Source: Aphelocoma coerulescens
Taxonomy: Eukaryota; Chordata; Aves; Passeriformes; Corvidae
DNA length: 64,000 nucleotides
Direction: 5' to 3'
Assembly (NCBI RefSeq): GCF_041296385.1
Contig: NC_091022.1
Coordinates: 19,053,967-19,117,966, forward strand
Both the position numbers and the translations under genes were made by a program. The notes under the pieces are model-generated. The model did no database searches. It was not told the origin of the DNA and saw only the letters and a program-made list of their open reading frames with translations. Shown here in pieces: positions 53,455 through 64,000 of the stretch (its first letter is position 1; each line of letters opens with the position of its first letter).

Positions 53455-54790
53455 AGCAACGCTGTACCGAGGGCTCTCCCAGCGCGCTCTCGAGCGATGT
53501 AAACACGTCGCGGGGCTGTGGCTGAGCCGCGGGGCGCGGGCAAGGCCGCGGGGTCACCGGGGCTGCACGATCCGGGCGGGCACAGGAGTTTCTGACCTAC
53601 ATTCCCCGCAGCGGGATGAAAACCCTCCCGCCGCAGACGGAGCGCGGCGGGCGGGCGGGAGGCCTCCCCCGCCGGCAGGGTGTGTTCGGGGGTGGGGAAA
53701 GCGAGCGGGCCGGGGCGAGGATGGAGGCTGGCGGAGGCGCCGACACCTGCCCGCCGACACCGCGGCCCCGCCGGGGGCTCCTCCTCCGCCGGGGACGGAC
53801 ACCTGCTGCGGGACAGCCGCACGCGCGGCCCAGCGGCGGCCTCGGCCCGGCGGCCGCAGGCGGGTTTGTCCCGCTGGTTTCCCGAGAGTCCGCTGAGCCC
53901 CGCGGCGGGGCCGGGGTCGGGCGAGCTCCCCGCGGCGCCGCGCAGGCCGCGACCGGGCCTGTAGGGGCGGGGGGCTCGGCCCGAGGCCGCGGGGCCTGCG
54001 GCGGCGGCGGCGCTGGGCGGGCGCACCAGGCCCGGCCCCAGGCCCTCCTCCGGGAGCGGAGCCGGGCGGAGGCGGCGGCGCGTCCCCCTCACTCACCGCT
54101 CTCGATCTCGTTGCCCTTCTTGGCGGTGGCTGCGTTCCCCATGGCCGGGCCGGGGCGGGGGGCGGGAGGGATGCCGGGCGGGGGCCGGGCCGGGCTCGGC
54201 TGGCGGGGCGGCGCGGCCCGCGGGCGCGGCGGCGGCAGCGGCGGCGGAGCTGCCCTGGCCCCGCTCTGGGTCTCTGTGTCTCCGGCCGCCGCGGAGGAGG
54301 AGGCGAGCGCTCTGCCCCCTCCCCCGCCCCGCACTCGGCGGAAATGACGGCCGGGGCGGCGCCTCCTCCCGCTGCGCCGCCCGCGGGGGCGCCGCCGACC
54401 ACGGCCGGGCCGCTGCCGCCGCCTCGGGCGGGGGCTGGCCCGGGGCAGGGGCTGCGGGAGCCCCGGGCGGCGCCCCCCGCCAGGCAGCGGCTCGGGGGTG
54501 CGGGGGCGGCGGGTGCCCGTGGCCGCCGCACGCGGGGTCGCGGCAGCCTCCGCATCCCCAGCCTGGCGGGCGGCGGCCCCGGAGCGCCCCCGCTGCCGCA
54601 GGGCAGGCCCGGCCCGCCCGTGGGGCAGCGGCCGAATTGGGGGCGAGGCCGCTGTGCCCAAGGTGACCCTGGGAGGCCGCGTTGGCCGCGGCCCTGCGGC
54701 TGCGCCCGCCCCGTGGCCCCGAGCATCCCCGAGGACACCCGCCCGGGCCTGCACTCCCGCGGCGGACGGGAGGAAACTCGCACTTGCCGC
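53455..54790 (-). promoter_or_regulatory. PRKACB: CpG island with the PRKACB Cbeta1 promoter and 5' UTR
   Basis: About 1.3 kb of very GC-rich, CpG-dense DNA stands between AT-rich flanks and contains the Cbeta1 ATG at 54142. Upstream of the ATG are several GC-box-like CCCCGCCC/GGGCGG elements and no TATA box near a plausible start, which fits a housekeeping-type promoter with dispersed starts. The island extends about 640 bp into intron 1. Long open frames occur on both strands here because stop codons are rare in such DNA. The transcription start cannot be set from sequence. Whether it also drives a divergent transcript is open. Confidence 0.85.
54097..54142 (-). CDS. PRKACB: PRKACB first coding exon, Cbeta1-type (myristoylated N-terminus)
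   Basis: The ATG at 54142-54140 lies in a strong context (GGCCATGG) and begins MGNAATAKKGNEIES, followed by one G and the donor GTGAGTGAG. This is the PKA Cbeta1 N-terminus: after Met removal Gly1 fits N-myristoylation, and the G joins TG of exon 2 to give Val15. MGNAATAKKG separates it from Calpha (MGNAAAAKKG). Position 10 is Asn, where the mammalian catalytic subunits I know have Ser, a reported autophosphorylation site. The exon sits in the CpG island, about 48 kb upstream of exon 2. The frame stays open for 226 codons upstream of this ATG, but the conserved N-terminus and the Kozak context support this start. Confidence 0.97.
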
Positions 54791-54849
54791 CTGTTCAGTG
54801 ACTGTTTTTACACGGCTCACCAGACTATAGAAAAAAAACCGTAGAAAGT

Positions 54850-55470
54850 AAGCGGGCTGCCAGGAAAGATTTTTTTTTTTCCTCCCCCCTTTTGCTGCCT
54901 CCCATCATAAATAGCTACAGCTACACATTTTCAAGCGGTATTGTGACTTTCAAGTTGATGATAGCTCTCTTTATATATTTATCATGTGAAACGCTTTGAG
55001 TGTTTTAGCTCTGGAAGGAAATGCTTATCAAAAAAAGGCTCTATTTTATGTGCTTTAAAGTGGGGAAAGTGGAGAGCAGAAGTGCTAATCTTATGGATCA
55101 TAAACTCTATATATTCTGCCAGGACAATGTGTGTGATACCCAGCCTCTTCTGGCAGCATTCTTTCCCCAAGGCTGCTGGAGTTGTTCTGGCTACCGTCCT
55201 TCACAGGGGCTATCAAAATCCTCTCCCAGCACCGTGGGCTGCCTGCTGGTGAAGCACACGCTGTCACAGCCTGATACTGAATTACCTTACTCTAAGACAG
55301 GATTTTATACACATACACACTAACGTAGATACTTCTAGGAAATTTCCAGTTTCCTGAGCCTGTGCAGTGGAGTACATGGCATGGGAACACTGGGCAGATC
55401 TAGGCAGTGTGTGCTCTTCCTTGACAGTTATACAAGCTGCCTGGATTATATGGCTGCAAAGTTTTGGGAA
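54850..55470. other. Immediate upstream flank of the CpG island
   Basis: After the island the sequence turns AT-rich within about 60 bp, with a T run and C run at 54869-54892. A few open frames of up to 100 codons (55021-55323) are unrecognised. No gene is supported. Confidence 0.55.
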
Positions 55471-55477
55471 CACTTAC

Positions 55478-55514
55478 CTGAATTATCTTGATGTTTTGTA
55501 GGTTGAGGTTTCAT
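55478..55514 (-). CDS. Candidate upstream alternative first exon of PRKACB (speculative)
   Basis: A perfect donor CAG/GTAAGTG on the minus strand is preceded by ATG and 11 further codons (MKPQPTKHQDNS) plus one G. The left-over base matches exon 2, so splicing would give ...[10 protein letters not shown]. The frame stays open for about 25 codons upstream of the ATG and is Lys/Arg-rich. An acceptor-like CACACAG lies near 55574 but has a poor pyrimidine tract, so a first exon fits better. The ATG context is weak. It lies about 1.3 kb upstream of the Cbeta1 exon. Chance remains quite possible. Confidence 0.25.
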
Positions 55515-55599
55515 CAATGAACTTTTCAGTTTTCTCCTGATTTTCTTCACCTTTTCACTTGCATTATCCTGATCTGTGTGATACTGCTTGCTTCAGGGG

Positions 55600-56035
55600 A
55601 GTACCTGTGTTTCTATGATTAAAGAAGTGGTCTCTGAAGAAGCCATGTCTCTACTGCTTTGAAGATCAGAAACAAGACTTAAGACATAGTGAGGAAATAG
55701 CCTGCAAACCACTGGGGACAGTGAAGCTGCTATTATTGAAGAGGGCTGTCTCATTTTGCCAAAGCTGGAATCTGTGCATTCTTTACACACTTAAAAAGAG
55801 GTTCAGTGAGTTACCAGTAATTCACTCTGCCAAGGAAGGGCATGTAGATTGCAATGGCCAGATTTGCACCAGGAGGAGAAGTTAAGCATGGGGAAAGGAG
55901 ACTTTTGTCATCTGCCATCTTGATCACTCATACAACAACAAAAAATAGAACTCTGAGGTGCTGTAGTATTTAAATAAATATCTGAAGATGCTGTCTCAGA
56001 TAGGTAAAGATCTTATCCCAGTTTTAAACGTTTTC
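55600..56035. other. Upstream flank, no gene seen
   Basis: This AT-rich sequence may continue the decayed LINE found at 56040-56300, but I cannot align it to any protein by eye. Confidence 0.4.
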
Positions 56036-56039
56036 CCGC

Positions 56040-56300
56040 TCCAGCCATCATAATTTTCATTTTGGCCAGATTGAGTCTGAGTCAGCTGATTTTCATCCAG
56101 GTGCTGACAGGCATTTTGATATCCTTGAGAAGACAGCAGTGGCATCACTAACAAATGAGATATGCTGCAGCATCTTTAGCATATTCCTGGCGTTACAGCT
56201 CATCCCTTTGCTAGCAAATTCTGCTGCAAAGGCTGCATATATGGGGCTCCACCAAGGTCCAATAGACATTACTGCCCTTTAGGTCTTGGTGGACAAGGAT
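56040..56300 (-). mobile_element. Degenerate LINE reverse-transcriptase relic (L2/CR1 clade type)
   Basis: On the minus strand one continuous frame reads QEYAKDAAAYL, then after two stops and about 15 residues VSTWMKIS, a stop, and LRLNLAKMKIM. This follows the order and spacing of the reverse-transcriptase palm in L2/CR1-type LINEs: HQYADDTQLYL, then about 20 residues, then WM-x-LRLNxxKTE. A neighbouring frame gives GMSCN before it and SDATAVFSRI-SKCLSA between the blocks, both typical of the same proteins, which suggests small frameshifts. Three in-frame stops and a lost YADD show it is long dead. The exact clade cannot be set by eye. Confidence 0.6.
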
Positions 56301-56354
56301 CAGCTGGTCATTGCATGTACTCCAGCAAAATCCTACATATACATGTGCAGCACC

Positions 56355-56382
56355 ATATATATATATGCGTGTGTGTGTGTGT
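56355..56382. repeat. Compound (AT)n(GT)n microsatellite
   Basis: Six AT units are followed, after GC, by eight GT units. Such loci are often length-variable. Confidence 0.9.
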
Positions 56383-56389
56383 AGCAATG

Positions 56390-59300
56390 CAATGACACTG
56401 GTTCTCAAATAACCACATGTTCTGAATGCACATGCAGCACTGATGGATTTGCATAAATATTTTTACCCAAACACTCAATTTATCAGAAATGTAACAAATA
56501 CAATTCAACAGTGCTGTGAAACATTAAATGAACCATATCCATGGTCCTAGCATTACATGTCTAGTCAAAGATAACAGAAATAAGGAGTTAGGGCTGGATG
56601 TTTGTATTCACATTCACACTACTCACATGTCTTATGCTATATTAACAGGTTAATATTCATTGATTAATTCCAAAACATACCAATGATTATAGATGTTGTG
56701 TGTATACAATTACTTAGCATTCAGACTGTCAACTCTTATTCCAGCCCTAATCTTTAGTTGCCTATATTTTTATATAAAATCCTTTTATGCTGAAATGACT
56801 CATATCACTGCTTATATACAAGTAGTTTGTCTTCATTCTTTCAACACAATTGGTTAAAAAATCGAGTCATGCAAATATGAAAAATGTTCTGTTTGGTTAT
56901 GTTAAAATATTTCACTAAAAGCCCAATCTAAAAGTTCAAATTTCATTTGTTTTGCTGATCTATACAAAATTTTAAAAAATATACTCCAAGAAAGTCAACT
57001 CAGCAGTTTTAGAACTGTATGGATTTGATGATTGTTTCAATGACTCTCAGCAGGTTTTCATCCATTTTTTTACATATTTGTTGGGAACTATCAATTAGGA
57101 ATATCCTAGCAAGACCAATCCTTTACTCTGATAAAGCCTAAAGCTCTGTATCAGATGTATATTTCCCTCATGAAACTCACCTATTTTACCTTACATAGAC
57201 TTAGAACTAAAAATGAGAGAGTCATTTCAGGACAAAAAAGATACATTTCTGCTAGATTAATGACTCTTTGGTCCTTTTAGTAGAAATCACCTGTTTATAT
57301 GGTAATTACTTCTGGAGCCACTTACAATTTCACTCCATAATCGTTCTGATTTCTAGATGAGATAGCAGCATTTCTGTAGCAACTACAGCAGTTGTTTTCA
57401 ATACACATTTGAAACCAGTCACTAAATTTAAATCATTACTCGTCTTCATTTTCTTCTCTCGCATTTGAGGTGTGCCTGCATTGCAAGGGGTTGGCATCTA
57501 TGGATTGATGGTTTAGCCCATCTGTACTGATCATCCTTACCCCGAGGGTGTAGGCTGTGCTCAGGTTATGAATATGTACCTGCCTTAGTCGGGATTCTCT
57601 TTCTGTGGCCAGCCTGCCTTAACATTGCAGCAGTGCCTGTAAACTGCAGGGTTTGAATACCAAATTAGACTTCTCTTCCCAAAATCCCACATTCCTGCAT
57701 CTTTGAATACCCCTGGCAGCCTCCTTCTCTACTCCTAAACAGACTGATATATTTGGCATTTAACTCTTTGTTTTCCTTTTGGGTTGTTCCAGGCTACTGG
57801 CACATTTCCCGCTCTCAGCTAACCCCTGTTCTGCCAGTGTGGGCTGCTTTTCTAGCAGGTTGCTAACGTGCCAAGAAGCATATGTATTTCTTTGTGAATA
57901 TAGAAGATATTTTCCAAATTTTACAGCTTCTGACCCAGAAACAGGAGTATTCATCACTGCAGCATAATTTCAGACCTGCCAAGAATATATCAATTATGTC
58001 ATGTAGATGTGCTAAGGGAAAGGATGAAAGCAGGAGTACAGCAATTTCCCCTTCTCCCTGTACGAGCTATACAGACAGCAGTAAACTACATCCTTCTGCA
58101 AGGAAGGCTTAATCCACTGATACCAAATTCATTCCAGTTGAGGACCCACCCACTCAGAGAGAAGTGAAAGGACTTACATCATGTTTCTACAATATCTCAG
58201 ATTGCCAGCCCCTGAATCCACAATGAAACTAAAGCAACTTGGCCAAGAACTTACTCTGCCAGATCTCCTGAAAAGTGCTTCTGATGCCCTTCAATTGTGA
58301 ATCCAAAAGGAATCTGGAACCTCAGGAAAGTGCTTGGCACACCATGGATGTTACAATTTTGAGGACATTTTAGTTTGGAGGGAGTCTTAATTAAGGCCAA
58401 TTTGGGCTTCCTTCAGTGTGACTAGGTAGACTTAAAGCAAAAAGCTCCAAAGGAAGTTTACATCAGCAGCCAACACTTCACTACTGCCATCCTTCTTGGC
58501 AGTAGATGTTTCCTAGATATTTCCCAAGATAGCCACTAATCACAAAACACCCATGTAAACATAAAAGCAAAGAGTTTATATATTCCCTTACTGATTTTTA
58601 ACTACGGTTCACCATAAGCCTCTCAAGAGCCATAAAGTTCCAAGGTGGGGTTTTTTCAGATGTTTTAGACCTAATTTAACAAAACAGGTTCTATGCTTTT
58701 GCTGTCAGTATTGCCCCTGACAAGAGTGCATTTGATCAAATTTTCTGTGGATAGTGGCTACATTCTATTTCACAGAAGGTGACAGGTGCTGTTTTGAGGT
58801 CAATGTCCTGCAGAATAGACATGTTTTTCTCAGAGATAAGCTACAGACTGCCTTAATGGGCAAGTCCAGCTACTCAGTTCTTAGCCTTTATCGCCTACAA
58901 TCATTTGGCAGAGTGGGTGTAGTCTCTTGCTATCATCCAAGCAGTACTTTTTTCAGTTGCTTATAATTGTTTTGCAGATCATTCTGTATTTGTAGAAGAT
59001 ACTCCTGTAAATTTGTGATTCAGAAGAAATTGCTAATTACTGTTATGGAAAATTCATACTGACTTGTCTCTGTAACTGGCTTTGTGATCTTTTGTGGGTA
59101 TCTGGCTGCCATCAGCTCATTTGAAAAAATTCCTTGTAAGATATTTTATATTATCTTGATTTGCTGCACTTCTGAAAAGTTGATTTTGAACATACTGTGT
59201 AGAGGAAAGCAAACAAAAAAATCGCACATTTTTTTCTTGTATTTTTAGTAGTTTAGCAACATATTTGTATTGTTGCACATGAACTATAGAAGGAATGAAA

Positions 59301-60600
59301 CACAAAGTTGATGATATACTTGTCTGACACTTGATTCTAGTTTATGCCCACAGATTATAGAAGTAGTACTTTAGTCAAAGTTATTTAAAAATGCATAGCT
59401 CTTTAAAATAGGTAGTTGACTTAATTATTTGCATGTTTACCATAATTGAGAGGTAATCAATATTGTACTGACGTTTGTTCTTACTGTATATTAAGACTCT
59501 GAATCACTTTCTACAGAATTAAGAAGATTAAAAACAAAAAACAAAAATAGTGGTGTTTTTAATTTATCTTTTTAGGTCTTTTCTACAGAGATCTCCAAGT
59601 TAATTACAACTGTTAATTTAAAGTAGACTAAGCTATATTAAATGCCTCAGTATCTATTTTTCTTCAGAATTAAAAATGACCTTAACTCAGTTTAGCCTAA
59701 CTCTGGAAGTGAAATATGCCAGGTTAACTGAAGGTCATTTTAATTCTAGCTAGGAAAGTTCAAAGAGTTCAGCAAGCTTTTGTACACATTCTGCATGCAA
59801 TAAGTGAAGATTGTCGAGGAACTAGTAGTCTCACATCTAAATTTAGGCTTCACTGTATTCTGCTCAAATGTATGTCCTGTAAATTGTGTCCCACTGTCAC
59901 ATATCACATATCACTGTATTGGTTAAAGAAGTCTAGCTAAAAAGGTTCTCAATGCATAATCAGCTGGCCTGCTGTATTATCTTTAGTACTGTCATCTAAA
60001 AATAGGAAAATGGTCTAAGATGGTTTTCCTGGTTTATTATTTATTTCTAGAAGCACATTTTTTAAACAGAAAAAAAAATCACTTTCATAAACCTGTTATT
60101 TTACCCCTTTATCCTTCTACAGCCTGCTGTTTTTATCTCAGTTAGAGCACAGTTCCTAGAAATCCTGGGAGCTGTGCATATACGCCTAACTTAAGGTAAT
60201 ACGTCCCATTTGCTCTTATGTTTATGATTTCTTCTGCACATGCCATCTTTTGCTGCAAGTGTTTTTTTCTAAAAAAACCCAATCATCCAAGGCAGCAACA
60301 TGCAGTTTGTTCACGGTTCCCTGGCACTTGAAGACAAATTAATACAAGCTTTTGCTTAATGTTCAGCTTCTTCCATCTGCTTTATTTGTGTTGTTATTCC
60401 TTGCTCAGGAATTCAAGCTCTGTGTGTTTTTCGGCCTCTAATATCTTTGTCTTATGGTATTTTCAGCTCTTGGTAATATCTAAGGTTCCAAGGCACTGTC
60501 CAGTCCAACACTTATTCAAGTACTAGTTTCTTGGCAGATTCTAAATTGTCTCATCTGGAGTCTGCTTCTCCCAGGAGTCTATTTCTGTATTATTTGCTCC
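56390..60600. other. Upstream flank of PRKACB, no gene seen
   Basis: This is about 4 kb of AT-rich DNA with only short unrecognised open frames. By eye T is commoner than A on the plus strand over much of this region, unlike the A-rich plus strand inside the gene. No RNA gene or mobile element is recognised. Confidence 0.5.
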
Positions 60601-63600
60601 ACTTTCTGTTGAAAGCCAGTGGCTTTTTTAAGTTGGAAGGGTTTTTAATTTTTTTTTTTTAATCTACGAATCTTCAATCGATCTTACCTATGGCAGGCTA
60701 ATGCCATGCTTTATTGTACACCTCTAGCAGATAAAATTGTCACCCCAATCTTAGACAGTAAAAAATACTTTTAAACATTCAGGACCAAAGCGCATAATGT
60801 TAATATGCTTCATTTTTATTTAGAATGCAATACGCCTCATTTTTTTGTAACAGCTCTATGAATATCCTCCTTTTCTTGGATTGCTGAGAAGTGTTAAATA
60901 TGCCAAGTGCATCAGCACTTGCTATTTTCAGAAGGAAAACCTCCTTCTGATAGACTTGCTTTTAAATAACACTTACTGCTTCCAGATGTACAGTGAAGTG
61001 TTCTTGCCTTCTTTTCCAGTAGTTTCTGGTATTTCCAGAGTATGAGTCTTTAAATGCTTCAATTTCTCCTCAGGGTATTTTTTTTCTTTTTTTTTTTCTT
61101 GCTAGTGCCATGAATGAGGAGTCATTCCAGGCTCAGAGGGTTTCAGTAGATGTTCTTCAATCATATGTCTGCAGTGCCTTTTCTTCACACTTACAAGCCA
61201 GAAAGCTAAATCTCTAAAAGAACATTTAGACCAGTAACCTTTCATTAGGAGAAATAATAAGAAAAAACAATTATGGTGTCATATTCATAGGTGTGAATCT
61301 ATTGAAAAAAAAATCCATGCAAGAAACAAAGAGTAAAAACCACTTTGCATATGAAAAAAAGCAACCAAAAAAAAAAACCAGCTTATAAAGTTTATTTACT
61401 ATTTTTGGATTTCTTTTGGTTTGACTTTGACTCACAAAGCTAAAAGGAGAAATATCTACGGTGCAAGCCAAGAAGAACTTATTAATTCTCATTAGCACAA
61501 AGAAGAAGTGGTTATTTCAAGTGGTTGTAATGCAAATGTCAATGTAAAAGTCTTTTCCTCTCAACTCCAGAGTCTGAGAAGCCATTGTCAGACAAAGCTT
61601 TGATATTAGTAGATGTTCTGTATACTTGATAGATGTATGGCTGATTCACCAAGAAAGAGGAGTGTTTTCAAGCATTGTTTTAATCTCATGAAACAGAGAA
61701 CTTTGACTTCTATTTGCATTTAGTCCAAGCTGGTTTTCTCTAAACTCAGTTTCACATCTGAAATATAGAGGTAATTCTCTAATTATAGCTGAAATAAATG
61801 TAGTGCTTCCAGCGAAGCTTTTATTTTTTAAATCCATTTAAAAAGATGGTAACCATGTGAAATACAGGTTTTGCACATGAATGTGAAAGACAGGGCTTTC
61901 AAATTGCTATTAAGTATTATGATTTTAACCATCACATTTACAAGAAAGAACTCCATTCCTTTTTCTGCAAAGAGCAGATGCATTTCCAAGTAATTTTTTA
62001 GCCAAGAAATGTCTATGTATAAAAATTATCCTCAAGCATTTCTCATTTCCAATGCTGTAATTCCTTTCAAATTCCATTCAAGGTAAAATGAATCAATCAA
62101 GGTCTCTAACAGAGGATGTATAGAAATCTGACCATTTTGGGGATAACATCTGCATTTATTTGTTATGCTCAGATACAACATTTTAACTCAGAGGTGATGG
62201 CATTATATGTGTAGATCACTTGAAGCAGCTAGATATCAAAGCTTGTCCTTTGATATCTCTCCTCAGAAATCTTCCCTTCCATCTACTTTATCACAGTAAA
62301 AGTTATCCTGTGATTTAATCAGGTGGGTTTTTTTGTTCCTCCTAGTTTTACTTCTTTAATATGGATAAAAAAAAGTATTTCCATTCCTTCCCAAAAAAAT
62401 GTTATTTCTGCACTCCAAAGGCTTTATATGCCTTCAGTTTCACACTCTGCTTTTCCCTCTTTTCTATCCCTTTTAGCCTACGTTCATTCTCTCTGCCACC
62501 CTATTCCATTTACTTGCTCTTTCCATTCACTGGACTGCAGATTTACTACCGGAATTGTTATTTTGTAAGAGTTCACAAAACTAATGGAATTCAGCAGCAC
62601 AGTTTGGTGGTGTTTGGCATCCCTTGCCTCCTCCAAATATTTGGTATACTAGGTCTTAATTTTCACTGATAGTGTTGAACAGAAATGAAGGCATGTCTAA
62701 ATCAGTCAGGGCCTTTCCTCATCATTACTGAAAAGACAAACCAGATTTCTGATCCCCTGAGCACACACAAGCAGGGGCAAAGGCCATAAAAGCCATTTCT
62801 GATGAGAAACTATTTTTTCTGAAGTCTCAAATGCAATCTTGAGCTCTTCATACTCAAATGATGTTTTACCATCAGTGACATCAGGATTTTACATGCAACA
62901 CTGGACCTGGGTGTGTTTTCTAGCTTTGTGCCTGTTACTCCTCACAAACTATCTCAAAGCATACTTCTCTTGCATCTTCTTTTTCATTCCTGCAATAACA
63001 TTGCATAAATTTATTGAAGAGACAAGAGTATAACTGGCCATATCCATTCCTCAAAGTTAGCATAGGATAGTATATTGAATAGGCACAAAAGACGTTAGAA
63101 ATGGTTTTTGAGTAAATAACTGATGCCTGTAATTTCTTAGAAATGCTAAATCCAGGTTGCAATTGCTCTGCTTCAGTTTAAAGTTCACTTTCCCTCTGGA
63201 TGACAGGGGAGGAATATTCTTTTTCAATTAATTGTCTGTTTGAAGGGGAAGCTAAATGGTTTGTATATTGATCCTTTAACATACAAATATTAATAACACA
63301 ATCAATACCAATACTTACCATTTGTAGAGTGCTTTTTCATCCACAAGCTTTACAGTTAGACAGTTAGAAGTAAAAGGCTTCTGAAAGTTCAGTAGTGTTG
63401 GAGAGAAGGATTTCCATGGCAGCTGGGATTTCAAGGGAGGAGGGAGGAGAAAGGCTGGAGGAAGTACAAGCAGAGCAGCAGGATCCCTTGGCGAGGCGAA
63501 GCTTCACCCTGCCATGGAGAGCATGGTGAAGGAATGAAATACTGCAGGACAGAAGAGAACATCTGAAAATGGTAGAGAGAAGAAAAGGAAGCCAGGAGAA

Positions 63601-64000
63601 TTGGAGCACATATATGTGAGAAGAAAGGAGAAAAGCTAAAATAATTGTGGAAGAATTGTAGAACTTGTCTCATGCAACAGGAAAATATGCACTACTGCCT
63701 TTTAAGAAAGAAAATAGGAGGAGATGCTAACCTATCTCATTTGGAGAGAAAAAGTGTTGCTTATGATTAGGAGAAACTTTGAGTTTGTTAAAATCTTGGC
63801 AATACACACACTGTCCAGGTTCATCCCTGCCTGTGTGTGCTCCATGTGTGCTGCTGTCTTTTTCCTGATGACTCTGAGTGGAGTAATTTGCAGACTTCTG
63901 GTCCAGACACAGGCTTTTAATATACGTTTGTACAGCTGCATCACAATGGAGACCTAATTTTGAATGGGGTCTCTGTTTTCTACAATAATTGAAATAATTC
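60601..64000. other. Upstream flank with T-rich runs, no gene seen
   Basis: T runs occur at about 60647-60660 and 61077-61099, and a pyrimidine-rich stretch lies near 62420-62530. A purine-rich stretch on the plus strand lies at 63410-63660. An ATG followed by a consensus donor in the exon 2-compatible phase occurs on the minus strand near 63321 but is not convincing alone. No protein-coding gene is supported. In mammals TTLL7 lies upstream in divergent orientation, but I see none of its exons here. Confidence 0.45.

Noticed and set aside
53554..54783. A 409-codon minus-strand open frame and several 160-240-codon frames on both strands in the CpG island
   Set aside because: They are Pro/Ala/Arg/Gly-rich and overlap in several frames and both directions. 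This is expected where GC-rich DNA lacks stop codons. Only the short stretch ending at the Cbeta1 donor matches a known protein.
63321..63349. A short minus-strand exon-like segment with a pyrimidine-rich upstream stretch and an ATG/GTAAGTATT donor in phase
   Set aside because: The acceptor ends AAAG, which is weak. It lies 9 kb upstream of the promoter with no other support, so chance is likely.

Overview
This window is vertebrate genomic DNA, almost certainly from a bird. It is AT-rich, has no bacterial-style gene packing, and carries one sharp CpG island and a CR1 LINE fragment of the avian/reptilian type. One gene can be identified securely: PRKACB, the catalytic subunit beta of cAMP-dependent protein kinase (PKA), on the minus strand. 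The window holds its 5' part. The common exons 2 to 5 lie between positions 38 and 5792, and two alternative first exons sit far upstream: the Cbeta2-type exon at 22346-22532 and the Cbeta1-type exon at 54097-54142. The 3' exons (most of the C lobe and the stop codon) lie beyond position 1. All splice sites assigned to these exons are GT-AG, and all phases agree.

Layout, from high to low coordinates (the direction of transcription). Positions 54850-64000 are upstream flank with a degenerate LINE reverse-transcriptase relic and no supported gene. Positions 53455-54790 are a CpG island that holds the Cbeta1 promoter, 5' UTR and first coding exon. Positions 5793-54096 are the very long first intron. 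It contains the Cbeta2 first exon with its own small promoter, a CR1 fragment, RFX X-box motifs, a MEF2-like/X-box/AP-1 cluster, small tandem repeats and several GC-richer islands of unknown origin. Positions 1-5792 hold exons 2-5 and three shorter introns.

Each first exon ends one base into a codon and joins the same exon 2. From the CpG-island promoter this gives a short N-terminus with a consensus N-myristoylation start (MGNAA). From the internal promoter it gives a 62-residue unmyristoylated N-terminus, with the Met codon of the MKEF junction created by the splice itself. The visible kinase segment includes the glycine-rich loop, Lys72, Glu91 and the gatekeeper/hinge Met120-Glu121.

Points worth a second look: a candidate 41-bp cassette exon at 48659-48699 with good splice signals, whose only open frame matches the PKA-anchoring helix consensus and ends in a stop at the exon 2 junction; other possible alternative first exons; an ETS/RUNX pair upstream of the Cbeta2 start; a Ser10-to-Asn change in the Cbeta1 N-terminus; and a 226-codon open frame running in phase into the Cbeta1 ATG. 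Almost all other open frames in the window look like chance.
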